NCBI GenBank assembly: GCA_900553805.1
Contig: USEU01000053.1
Span: 1 to 14,968, forward strand
Origin: an uncultured Eubacteriales bacterium
Lineage (GTDB): Bacteria; Bacillota; Clostridia; Oscillospirales; Oscillospiraceae
Direction: 5' to 3'
DNA length: 14,968 bases
This document shows, piece after piece, positions 1 to 6,698 of the stretch (within the stretch, counting starts at the first letter, position 1; every line of letters starts with the position of its first letter). The position numbers and the translations under genes are program-made. The notes under the pieces are model-generated. The model worked only from the letters and a program-made list of their open reading frames with translations, made no database searches and was not told the origin of the DNA.

Positions 1-79
1 GAAGTGAGGCAAAAAGACGGCTGCGGCTCGCAGACACAATTGCGCGGTGTTGCCTGAAACAAATTTTCCGTAAATTCAT

Positions 80-108
80 TTGACATAACGCACTGCGTCT
101 GGGATAAT
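80..108 (+). promoter_or_regulatory. sigma-A type promoter of the 126-aa membrane protein gene
   Basis: A perfect -35 TTGACA (80-85) and a -10 GATAAT (103-108) are separated by 17 bp. Transcription would begin near 115. The position matters because an in-frame ATG at 107 lies inside the -10 and so cannot be the start codon. Confidence 0.8.
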
Positions 109-133
109 GGAGAAAATATCCGGGAGGATGCTT

Positions 134-514
134 ATGATATACGTGATGGCGGGACTTCTTCTGATGGCGGCGCTGTATCTGGCCGGATGGATGCCGGTGC
201 GGATGATGCGGGCCGTGGTCTACCTTGGCAACGGCAGCTGGCGCAGCCGCTGCTTCGGCGCTTCCTTTACCCGGTGCACCGGGCGGATCCACCGCGTCCT
301 GCGGGTGGGTGAGAGCCGAAGTTACAGCTTCCGCCTCAGCGGCCACATCCAGCAGGGCCGGATGGAGGTCACCGTGAGCAAGGGCGGCGCGCCCCTGCTC
401 ACCCTGTCCAAAGATTACCCCACCGCCACCGTTCCCCTGGAAAAGGGCAAGACCTACCGCCTGACCCTCCGCTTCACCTCCGCCAGCGGCGACTACCAGC
501 TGGAATGGGACTGA
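134..514 (+). CDS. small membrane-anchored protein of unknown function
   Basis: Encodes 126 aa. I do not recognise a family. The N-terminus (residues 2-20) is a hydrophobic segment that would act as a membrane anchor or uncleaved signal. It is followed by a basic, Arg-rich stretch with two cysteines (C40, C48), and then a region of alternating polar and hydrophobic residues (about 55-125) that looks beta-rich and would lie outside the membrane. The start at 134 is chosen because GGGAGG (122-127) lies 6 bases upstream. The in-frame ATG at 107 overlaps the -10 box, and the one at 128 directly abuts the ribosome binding site. It is a single-gene unit between its own promoter and terminator, so no partner can be inferred. 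Coding looks sound (GC-rich third positions); function is unknown. Confidence 0.7.
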   Translation: MIYVMAGLLLMAALYLAGWMPVRMMRAVVYLGNGSWRSRCFGASFTRCTGRIHRVLRVGESRSYSFRLSGHIQQGRMEVTVSKGGAPLLTLSKDYPTATVPLEKGKTYRLTLRFTSASGDYQLEWD

Positions 515-520
515 CCCTGT

Positions 521-549
521 ATTTCCGTCCTTCGGGGCGGAAATTTTTT
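521..549 (+). terminator. intrinsic terminator after the 126-aa gene
   Basis: A 10-bp stem (521-530 with 535-544, one T·G pair) closed by a TTCG tetraloop is followed by a T run to 549. It begins 6 bases after the stop codon. Confidence 0.88.
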
Positions 550-560
550 ACCGGGGGATG

Positions 561-588
561 TTGACAATTTTCGAATCTGCGATATAAT
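561..588 (+). promoter_or_regulatory. promoter of the psuK-psuG operon
   Basis: A consensus -35 TTGACA (561-566) and -10 TATAAT (583-588) are separated by 16 bp. The expected start of transcription is near 595. An in-frame ATG at 593 falls at or before that point, which supports the start codon at 632. Confidence 0.85.
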
Positions 589-631
589 AAACATGTGCTT
601 AGAAACACTACAAACATTTAGGAGGCCGACC

Positions 632-1714
632 ATGACGCAGCGGGAGCGGCAGATATTGCAGCTGATCGAATCCGATCCGCTGATTTCCCAACAGGATATC
701 GCCAAAAAGCTGGGGATCACCCGTTCCAGCGTGGCGGTCCACATCTCCAACCTGACCAAAAAGGGCTGTATTGCCGGGCGGGGCTATGTGCTGCGCAGCG
801 GGAGCTACGCGGTGGTGGCCGGCGGCGTGAATGTGGATATCGGCGGGCGCTCCTTTGCCCCGCTGGTGGCGGCGGACTCCAACCCCGGCACTGTGTCCAT
901 CAGCCTGGGCGGCGTGGGGCGCAACATCGCCCACAACCTGGCCCTGCTGGGCACCGACGTGCACCTGCTCAGCGCCTATGCCGACGATGTGAACGGCGAG
1001 CGGGTGGCCGCCTCCTGCTCGGAGCTGGGCATCGATCTGAGCCACGCCCTGCGGGTCCTGGGCGGCACCACCTCCACCTACCTGTACCTGACGGACGAAA
1101 AGGGCGAAATGGCCCTGGCCGTCTCGGACATGGAGATCTGCAAAAAGATCACCCCCGCCTATCTGGCGGCTCAGCTGCCCCTGCTGCAAAACGCCCAGGT
1201 GGTGGTGGCCGACACCAACCTGCCGGAGGAGAGCCTGCAATACCTGGCGGATAACTGCACCGCACCGCTGTTCGTCGACCCGGTGTCCACCGTCAAGGCG
1301 AAGAAGCTCCTTCCCATTCTCGGCAAGGTGCATACCCTCAAGCCCAACCGGCTGGAGGCAGAGCTGCTGTCCGGCGTGGCCATCCGCACCCGCGCCGACC
1401 TGGACAGGGCCGCCGACGTGCTGATGAGCAAGGGACTGCACCGGCTGTTCATCTCCCTGGGATCGGAAGGCGTATACGCCGCCATGGGCCAGCAGCGGCT
1501 GGTGCTGCCCAATCTCCCCGGCAGCATGGTAAACACCACCGGCTGCGGCGACGCCTTCATGGCCGCCCTGGTGTGGGCCTATCTGGAGGGGATGGATCTG
1601 GGGCAGACGGCCCTGGCCGGTCTTGCCGCCGGTTCCATCGCCATGGAATCCAGCCAAACCATCAACCCCGCCCTGTCTGCCTCCGCCGTGCAAGGCCGGA
1701 TGCAGCGGGCGTAA
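632..1714 (+). CDS. psuK: pseudouridine kinase, PfkB family, with N-terminal winged-helix domain
   Basis: Encodes 360 aa. PsuK phosphorylates pseudouridine to pseudouridine 5'-phosphate in the cytoplasm, the first step of pseudouridine breakdown. Residues 1-55 form a helix-turn-helix of the Lrp/MarR-like winged type (RQILQLI, then QQDIAKKLGITRSSVAVHI). The kinase domain follows with ADSNPG (81-86), the PfkB signature GGVGRNIAHNLALLG (93-107), FVDPVS (214-219), LKPNRLEAE (236-244) and the ATP/anion-hole motif NTTGCGDAF with catalytic Asp307. These match my recollection of E. coli YeiC/PsuK closely, and the ADSNPG and LKPNRLEAE motifs favour PsuK over ribokinase. The start is set by TAGGAGG (619-625), 6 bases upstream. 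It is followed 45 bases later by psuG. The fused DNA-binding domain suggests the kinase may regulate its own operon, but this is inference. Confidence 0.93.
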   Translation: MTQRERQILQLIESDPLISQQDIAKKLGITRSSVAVHISNLTKKGCIAGRGYVLRSGSYAVVAGGVNVDIGGRSFAPLVAADSNPGTVSISLGGVGRNIAHNLALLGTDVHLLSAYADDVNGERVAASCSELGIDLSHALRVLGGTTSTYLYLTDEKGEMALAVSDMEICKKITPAYLAAQLPLLQNAQVVVADTNLPEESLQYLADNCTAPLFVDPVSTVKAKKLLPILGKVHTLKPNRLEAELLSGVAIRTRADLDRAADVLMSKGLHRLFISLGSEGVYAAMGQQRLVLPNLPGSMVNTTGCGDAFMAALVWAYLEGMDLGQTALAGLAAGSIAMESSQTINPALSASAVQGRMQRA

Positions 1715-1759
1715 CAGTACCCATCCATTCAACATCTACTTGGAAAGGAATTGAAGCAT

Positions 1760-2680
1760 ATGAACATGAATCAGTATCTGGACGTCAATCCCGAGGTCGC
1801 CGCTGCCATCGCCGCCGGGAAGCCCGTTGTGGCGCTGGAATCCACCATTATCTCCCATGGCATGCCCTATCCCCAGAACGTGGAGACGGCCCTGAATGTG
1901 GAGAAGATCATCCGCGAGAACGGCGCGGTGCCCGCCACCATTGCCATCATCGGCGGCCGCCTGAAGGCCGGCCTGACCAAGGAAGAGATTGAATACTTCG
2001 GCAAAAAGGGCCGCGCCATTCACAAGGCCTCCCGCCGCGACCTGGCCGTGCTGTGCGCCCAGGGCGAGGACGGCGCCACCACCGTGACCACCACCATGAT
2101 CATTGCTCACATGGCCGGTATCCGCTTCTTCGCCACCGGCGGCATCGGCGGCGTGCATCGCGGTGCCGAAACCACCATGGACATCTCCGCCGACCTGGAG
2201 GAGCTGGCCCGCACCCCCGTGATGGTGGTGTGCGCAGGCGCCAAGTCCATCCTGGACCTGGGTCTGACCCTGGAATACCTGGAGACCAAGGGCGTGCCCG
2301 TGCTGGGCTACCAGACCAGTGAGCTGCCCGCCTTCTATACCCGCAAGTCCGGCTTCAATGTGGACTACCGCATGGATTCCCCTGCCGAGCTGGCCTCCGC
2401 CTTCAAGGCACAGAATGATATGGCTCTCGGCGGCGGCATGCTGGTGACCAACCCCATCCCCGAGGAGTACTCCATGCCCAAGGACGTGATCGATGCCGCC
2501 ATCGATCAGGCCATTGCCGAGAGCAAGGCCCAGGGCATCAAGGGCAAGGAGACCACTCCCTTCCTGCTGGCCCGGGTAGCCGAGCTGACCGGCGGTGACA
2601 GCCTGGCCTCCAACATCCAGCTGGTCTACAACAACGCCCTCCTGACCGCCAAGACCGCTGTGGAATACAGCAAACTCTAA
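1760..2680 (+). CDS. psuG: pseudouridine-5'-phosphate glycosidase
   Basis: Encodes 306 aa. PsuG cleaves the C-C glycosidic bond of pseudouridine 5'-phosphate to give uracil and ribose 5-phosphate, completing the pathway started by PsuK. The whole protein is one PsuG/IndA domain (the usual length is a little over 300 aa). Active-site residues recalled for E. coli PsuG all map with a constant offset of four: Glu27 (ALESTIISHGMP), Lys89, His133 (GGVHRG), Asp145, the Schiff-base Lys162 (CAGAKSILD) and Asn285. The enzyme should therefore be active. ATG 1760 is preferred to TTG 1751, because AAAGGA (1744-1749) lies 10 bases before the former and only one base before the latter; ATG 1766 is also possible. 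It sits 45 bases after psuK with no terminator between them, and a terminator follows. Confidence 0.96.
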   Translation: MNMNQYLDVNPEVAAAIAAGKPVVALESTIISHGMPYPQNVETALNVEKIIRENGAVPATIAIIGGRLKAGLTKEEIEYFGKKGRAIHKASRRDLAVLCAQGEDGATTVTTTMIIAHMAGIRFFATGGIGGVHRGAETTMDISADLEELARTPVMVVCAGAKSILDLGLTLEYLETKGVPVLGYQTSELPAFYTRKSGFNVDYRMDSPAELASAFKAQNDMALGGGMLVTNPIPEEYSMPKDVIDAAIDQAIAESKAQGIKGKETTPFLLARVAELTGGDSLASNIQLVYNNALLTAKTAVEYSKL

Positions 2681-2704
2681 CATTGCCCGTTTCCATCCTT
2701 TTGT

Positions 2705-2739
2705 GGGCTGCCCCGTCTTCTTCCGGGGCAGCCCTTTTT
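2705..2739 (+). terminator. intrinsic terminator of psuK-psuG
   Basis: A perfect 10-bp GC-rich stem (2705-2714 with 2725-2734; an 11th G-C pair is possible) is followed by TTTTT (2735-2739), 24 bases after the psuG stop codon. It separates the pseudouridine operon from the envelope operon. Confidence 0.92.
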
Positions 2740-2751
2740 ATATGGTGGCTA

Positions 2752-2780
2752 TTGATTAAAAAGGAAAAATATGTTATTCT
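2752..2780 (+). promoter_or_regulatory. probable promoter of the five-gene envelope operon
   Basis: TTGATT (2752-2757) and TATTCT (2775-2780) are separated by 17 bp, with AT-rich surroundings. It is the only promoter-like sequence seen between the psuG terminator and the next gene. No other convincing promoter was noticed before 9067. Confidence 0.55.
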
Positions 2781-2822
2781 TTTAAGGAGTATCCTGTCAT
2801 TTTTCTGCTGAGGGGGCAATTC

Positions 2823-3362
2823 ATGAAAAAGACGAGGCATTTTCTTCCCATGCTGTTTCTCCTGCTGGGCTGTGCGGTCGGCACTGTGTCTGTTGTTCTG
2901 GCGCTGCTTTCGCTGAACCGTGTGCCCTTGCTTTGGCGGGTGCCGGAGGAAGCAGCCCTGTGCACCCAGAACCTGATGGAGGCCATTTGCGAGGGCGATT
3001 ATGCTTCCGCATCCGCCCAACTGGTTGGAGCGCCCGACCTGGGGCTGGATAAGGCTTCCCAGAGCGCGGTGGAGCAGCTGCTGTGGGAGGCCTACCAAGG
3101 CAGCTGCGCCTTCCAGGAGAGCGGCGGCTTGTATGTTACCGAAACCGGCCTGGCGCAGGACGTTCAATTCGAATCGCTGGATCTGGCGGCCGTGCTGGCC
3201 GACACAAAGCTCCTGTGGCCGCAGCTGCTCACAAGCTATGTAGAAGCGGCGAATTCCGATCCGAATAGCGATATATATATATATATATATACGACGAGAA
3301 TGGTGAATTTACGGACGAGATCATTCAGCAAACACTGCTGGAGGCCGCGCGGCAGGCCCTGA
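2823..3362 (+). CDS. membrane-anchored hypothetical protein, frame broken at an AT repeat
   Basis: As written, the frame encodes 179 aa, but the last 23 residues (from T157) are almost certainly the wrong frame. Residues 1-5 are basic and 8-32 form a membrane helix; a weak lipobox-like LLGC ends at Cys17. The outer part (about 40-150) is acidic, with no family I recognise. At 3271-3291 an (AT)10A tract encodes IYIYIY (151-156), after which this frame stops at 3360-3362. Removing one AT unit joins it to a good continuation ending at 3481, giving 218 aa. That C-terminus (LVYKNGHWQVKPTDALL) resembles the last strand and tail of many NTF2-like or secreted clostridial domains, which is a weak analogy. 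RBS AGGGGG (2811-2816) sits 6 bases before the ATG. It is the first gene of the operon; the next begins 10 bases after the restored stop. It may be phase-variable, a pseudogene or a read error. Confidence 0.7.
   Translation: MKKTRHFLPMLFLLLGCAVGTVSVVLALLSLNRVPLLWRVPEEAALCTQNLMEAICEGDYASASAQLVGAPDLGLDKASQSAVEQLLWEAYQGSCAFQESGGLYVTETGLAQDVQFESLDLAAVLADTKLLWPQLLTSYVEAANSDPNSDIYIYIYTTRMVNLRTRSFSKHCWRPRGRP
3271..3291 (+). repeat. AT dinucleotide microsatellite inside a coding region
   Basis: Ten AT units plus one A run from 3271 to 3291, in an otherwise GC-rich gene. The upstream frame enters as GAT-ATA-TAT, encoding alternating Ile-Tyr. The downstream good frame starts at TAC 3290 and is displaced so that a change of -1 unit (2 bp) or +2 units (4 bp) restores continuity. 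Tracts of this sort are prone to slipped-strand mispairing. Confidence 0.95.
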
Positions 3363-3481
3363 CCCAGGAGCACGCGGCGGTGCGGACAGCTCTGACGCTC
3401 CAGCTCGTCTACAAAAACGGCCACTGGCAAGTAAAGCCCACAGACGCGCTGCTGAACATCATCGGCGGCATCACCGCATAA
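3290..3481 (+). other. out-of-frame 3' coding segment of the gene at 2823
   Basis: Read from TAC 3290, an open frame of 63 codons runs to TAA 3479-3481. It begins YDENGEFTDEIIQQ and ends LLNIIGGITA. It has GC-rich third positions and a plausible alpha/beta composition. It lacks its own start codon and ribosome binding site, so it is best read as the C-terminus of the protein encoded upstream, separated by the AT-tract frameshift. AGAGG (3481-3485), overlapping its stop, serves the next gene. Confidence 0.8.
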
Positions 3482-3491
3482 GAGGTTCACT

Positions 3492-4604
3492 ATGAATATA
3501 AAGGAAAAACATTTCATCATCCGCCGCGCCTTGAGCGCCCTGACTGCCGCCTTGATTGCCTGCTCCTGCACCCTGCCGCTTCAGGCATCCGCTTCCGGTT
3601 CACAGCTGGAGTTGGGCGACAAATTCGACCAATACATCTCCAACGCCGTCAGCGATATTCTGGAGGGTGTGGTGTCGGTCCCCAAGGAATACCGCCTGAA
3701 TGACGCGGATCTGATCGCGCCCAGGCCCCGGCGGGAATGCTACGGGGAAACGGACAGCCCGGAGAAGCTGGCCGCCATCCTCCAGAAGGCGGAGGCGCTG
3801 CTGGATGGGGATACTACCCTGCTCAGCCCGGATACGGAGCTCAAGGAGGGAACCACCGTCCGATATTATCTGGACGACACGATTCTGGTTCTCAACTGGA
3901 AACAGGTGATTGACGGCGGTGTTTATACCTTTTCCGAGGCAAAGGTCGCCCACGCTTCCCAGTTCCGCCGGTTTTTCTCCGGCGGCGCATATGGCTCCGC
4001 CGCGCTGTGCACCGCCACGGAGATGGCGACCAGCGTCAACGCAGTTGCCGCCTCCAGCGCGGATTATTACGCCTACCGTCCTTACGGGATCTGCGTCAAC
4101 AACGGCGTCATTTACCGGCTGGACGAGGACAAGATCCTGGATACCTGCTTTATCGACGAGGAGGGCGATCTGCTGTTCGTCCCCCGGGGAGAACTGGTCA
4201 CCCAGGAAGAAGTGGAGCAATACGTAAAGGAACATCACGTTCGCTTCAGCCTTGCCTTCGGTCCGATCCTGATCCAGGACGGGCAGGAGTGCGTCCCCAT
4301 TGCCTACATCGTCGGTGAGATCAGCAAATACCTCAGCCGTGCGGCGCTGGGGCAGCTGGGAACACGGCATTATGTCACCGTATCCGTAAACATGGAGCCA
4401 TACGCCGTCAATATGCCCACGCTGCGGCAATTTGCCACCCGGCTTCAGGAGCTGGGGATCCCCAAGGCCTATTCTCTGGACGGCGGGCAGACCGCCACCA
4501 TCGTGATGGACAACACGCTGATCAACAGCGTTGATTATGGCGACCAGCGAAATATCAGCGATATCATCTACTTTGCCACAGCGCTGCCGGAGGTGGAAAA
4601 GTAA
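3492..4604 (+). CDS. secreted phosphodiester glycosidase (NAGPA) family protein
   Basis: Encodes 370 aa. The family (NAGPA domain, the uncovering-enzyme fold) hydrolyses sugar-phosphodiester bonds, and several bacterial members sit in exopolysaccharide loci; the substrate here is unknown. Residues 1-34 are an export signal with RR at 11-12 and a short hydrophobic core. Either a signal peptidase site after ASA (32-34) or a lipobox LIAC with Cys24 could be used. The NAGPA domain covers about 120-365, with VNNGVIYRL (202-210), the hallmark LDGGQTATIV (329-338), an asparagine-containing stretch (341-345) and RNISDIIYFATALPE (353-367). The usual DGGGS is DGGQT here. Residues 40-110 are an N-terminal extension with no assigned domain. 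ATG 3492 follows AGAGG by 6 bases. It ends 2 bases before the next gene, so the two are probably co-translated. Confidence 0.82.
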   Translation: MNIKEKHFIIRRALSALTAALIACSCTLPLQASASGSQLELGDKFDQYISNAVSDILEGVVSVPKEYRLNDADLIAPRPRRECYGETDSPEKLAAILQKAEALLDGDTTLLSPDTELKEGTTVRYYLDDTILVLNWKQVIDGGVYTFSEAKVAHASQFRRFFSGGAYGSAALCTATEMATSVNAVAASSADYYAYRPYGICVNNGVIYRLDEDKILDTCFIDEEGDLLFVPRGELVTQEEVEQYVKEHHVRFSLAFGPILIQDGQECVPIAYIVGEISKYLSRAALGQLGTRHYVTVSVNMEPYAVNMPTLRQFATRLQELGIPKAYSLDGGQTATIVMDNTLINSVDYGDQRNISDIIYFATALPEVEK

Positions 4605-4606
4605 TC

Positions 4607-6679
4607 ATGGAGAAAATCGCGGTCATTTTGGGAAACCATGTGATCTACTGGCGTCCGCTTCTTCTGGCAGCAGGGGCCGCCACCGCAATTCTCATTTTTC
4701 TCGGTCTTTATCTGATGGAGCCCCGCCGCGGTGTCAGCGCCGCCGTTTCCGCTGTCCTGGCCGTGGTCCTGGGGCTTCTGGGCGCGCGGCTGGTGCATTG
4801 GTATTGCAGATTCGGGGAATACAGCGGCCTTTGGGACGCGCTGACCCATTTTTCCGGTGGCTTTGCGCTGCTGGGGGTGTTTTTCGGCTGCCTGGCCGCG
4901 GCGCTGCTGGGACACAGCCGCCGGGAGCCCCACGGCCTTGCCGCGGAGCTGGACTGCATGAGCATCGCAGGCTGTGCCGGAATTGCCGTCGGGCGGCTGG
5001 CCTGCTTCTATTCCGGCGCTGACCGCGGGCCGCTGGCGTCACCGGCGCGGGGACTGCCCTGGGTCTACCCGGTGACCAACGCAGTCTCCGGGGCGGCGGA
5101 GTACCGGCTTGCCACCTTTCTGCTTCAGGCGATTTGCGCCGGAGTGCTTTTTATCCTTCTGCTTACTGTTTATCTTGCCTTTACCCGCAGGAAAAAGCTT
5201 CGCCCCGGCGGCGTATTTGAGCTGTTCGTGCTGTTTTACAGTTCCACGCAAGCGGTGCTGGACAGCACCCGGTATGATTCTCTCGCCTTCCGCAGCAACG
5301 GCTTTGTCAGTGTGGTGCAGGTTTTCAGCGCCATTGGGATGGTCGCCGTGATCGTCTGCTCTGCCGTTCGACTGACGCGCCGGCACAAAGGCTTCCGCGT
5401 TTGGCCCCTGCTGCTTTCCTTCCTGGCCGTTGCCGGGCTGGGCACCGCCGGATATATGGAGTACTATGTGCAGCGCCATGGCAGCCGGGCCGTAATGGCT
5501 TACAGCATCATGAGCAGCGCACTGGCCGTGGTCGATCTGGCCGGTGCGGTAATGGTCGCATCGGTCCCCATGTTCACGGAGGGCCCCGGCGGAACGCCCG
5601 CAAAGCGGCGTTTCCGTCTTCATTGGCTCCGCAAAGGGGCGATCACCGTATTACTGATTCTCTGCGCCGTGTTGGTCTGCGCATTTCCGGTTCGTGCCAG
5701 CGGTCAGGCTGATTCCCCCGCGCTCACATCTGTGGATCTGTCCGGGGAACGCGTTTCCCTTGAAGATCTGGAGGCGACCCTCGACCAGCTGCCCGACCTG
5801 CAAACCGCGAACCTGCTGGGGACGAACCTGTCCGACCGGGAGATGCTGGAGCTGGTGCAGCGATATCCCAACTGCTTTTTTCTTTGGGAAGCGGAGGTCG
5901 CGGGCCAGCGGTTCCGTACGGACATTACGGAAATGGATCTGTCCGGCCGGGAGATCACATCTCTGGATACACTGGAAGAAATGCTTCCCTGCTTCCCGCT
6001 GCTTCAGCGGGTGGACATGTCTCACTGCGGCATAGACGACGAAACCATGGAGGCGCTGAACCAGCGGCATGAGGGCATCCAGTTCGTGTGGACGGTGGTC
6101 ATCCACGGCTATGACTTCCCCACGGACTCCCTGTACTTCTTCCCCTGGAAGCTGAACGGCGGCGAGTACATGGACGTGACCGACGAAGACATGGAGGCCC
6201 TGCGCTACTGTCATGATATCCAGTGCGTGGACATCGGCCACATGTGGTACGTGACCAACTGCGAATGGGTGCGCTACATGCCGGAGCTGAAATATCTCAT
6301 CATCGGCGAAACAAGCATCACCGACATCACGCCGCTGTCCACCTGTAAAAAACTGGTCTATCTGGAAATGTTCACCATCCAGGTGACGGACCTTACCCCC
6401 CTGCAGGGCTGTACCGCGCTGGAGGATCTGAATCTCGGCAGGGTGTACGACGCCGACCCGGAGCCGCTGACCAAAATGCCCTGGCTAAAGAACGTCTGGT
6501 GGGCCAACGTGGACGGCACCTATGGCAGAGGCGCATCCAACGCCAAGCAGGTCCTCACCGAAGCGCTTCCGAATACCCAGCTGAAATTCAACCTGGAGCA
6601 TCCCACCTCCGGCGGCTGGCGTCAGCTCCCCAACTACTACGCCCAGCGCGACCTGATGGGGATGTTTTATATGAACTAA
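4607..6679 (+). CDS. Lgt-like integral membrane domain fused to an extracellular leucine-rich-repeat domain
   Basis: Encodes 690 aa. Residues about 12-325 are polytopic (roughly eight hydrophobic segments). The first 255 resemble prolipoprotein diacylglyceryl transferase (Lgt): GARLVHWYC (59-67), GGFALLGVFFG (84-94), the signature-like VGRLACFYSGADRG (128-141), RLATFLLQA (167-175) and STRYDS (220-225). Arg130 and Arg222 fit the two essential arginines of Lgt, but the histidine of FHGG is replaced by leucine and the acidic residue of the YE motif by glutamine. Catalysis is therefore doubtful. A last membrane helix (344-364) ends in a signal-peptide-like CAFPVRASG, then an LRR domain (about 371-690) of irregular repeats such as LKYLIIGETSITDITPL. 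True Lgt is about 250-300 aa and lacks LRRs. ATG 4607 lies 2 bases after the previous stop, with GGAGG inside that gene. A role in anchoring or modifying an envelope lipid or lipoprotein is inference. Confidence 0.75.
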   Translation: MEKIAVILGNHVIYWRPLLLAAGAATAILIFLGLYLMEPRRGVSAAVSAVLAVVLGLLGARLVHWYCRFGEYSGLWDALTHFSGGFALLGVFFGCLAAALLGHSRREPHGLAAELDCMSIAGCAGIAVGRLACFYSGADRGPLASPARGLPWVYPVTNAVSGAAEYRLATFLLQAICAGVLFILLLTVYLAFTRRKKLRPGGVFELFVLFYSSTQAVLDSTRYDSLAFRSNGFVSVVQVFSAIGMVAVIVCSAVRLTRRHKGFRVWPLLLSFLAVAGLGTAGYMEYYVQRHGSRAVMAYSIMSSALAVVDLAGAVMVASVPMFTEGPGGTPAKRRFRLHWLRKGAITVLLILCAVLVCAFPVRASGQADSPALTSVDLSGERVSLEDLEATLDQLPDLQTANLLGTNLSDREMLELVQRYPNCFFLWEAEVAGQRFRTDITEMDLSGREITSLDTLEEMLPCFPLLQRVDMSHCGIDDETMEALNQRHEGIQFVWTVVIHGYDFPTDSLYFFPWKLNGGEYMDVTDEDMEALRYCHDIQCVDIGHMWYVTNCEWVRYMPELKYLIIGETSITDITPLSTCKKLVYLEMFTIQVTDLTPLQGCTALEDLNLGRVYDADPEPLTKMPWLKNVWWANVDGTYGRGASNAKQVLTEALPNTQLKFNLEHPTSGGWRQLPNYYAQRDLMGMFYMN

Positions 6680-6698
6680 ACGAAGGAGGTTCCCCGCA

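Noticed and set aside
1..83. Possible tail of an upstream gene in frame 1 (stop 55-57) or frame 3 (stop at 81-83)
   Set aside because: Both short tails are open, but neither shows a recognisable motif, and too little sequence is present. The stretch also contains a small CTGCG/CGCAG hairpin (21-33) without a T run.
608..2683. Long minus-strand open frames opposite psuK and psuG
   Set aside because: They are antisense shadows caused by strong G/C third-position bias. Their products are rich in Gly, His and Gln with no domain, and the plus-strand genes are clear family members.
3360..3491. Separate small gene starting after the AT tract
   Set aside because: The 63-codon frame has no start codon with a ribosome binding site near its beginning and is collinear with the upstream gene, so a frameshifted C-terminus explains it better.
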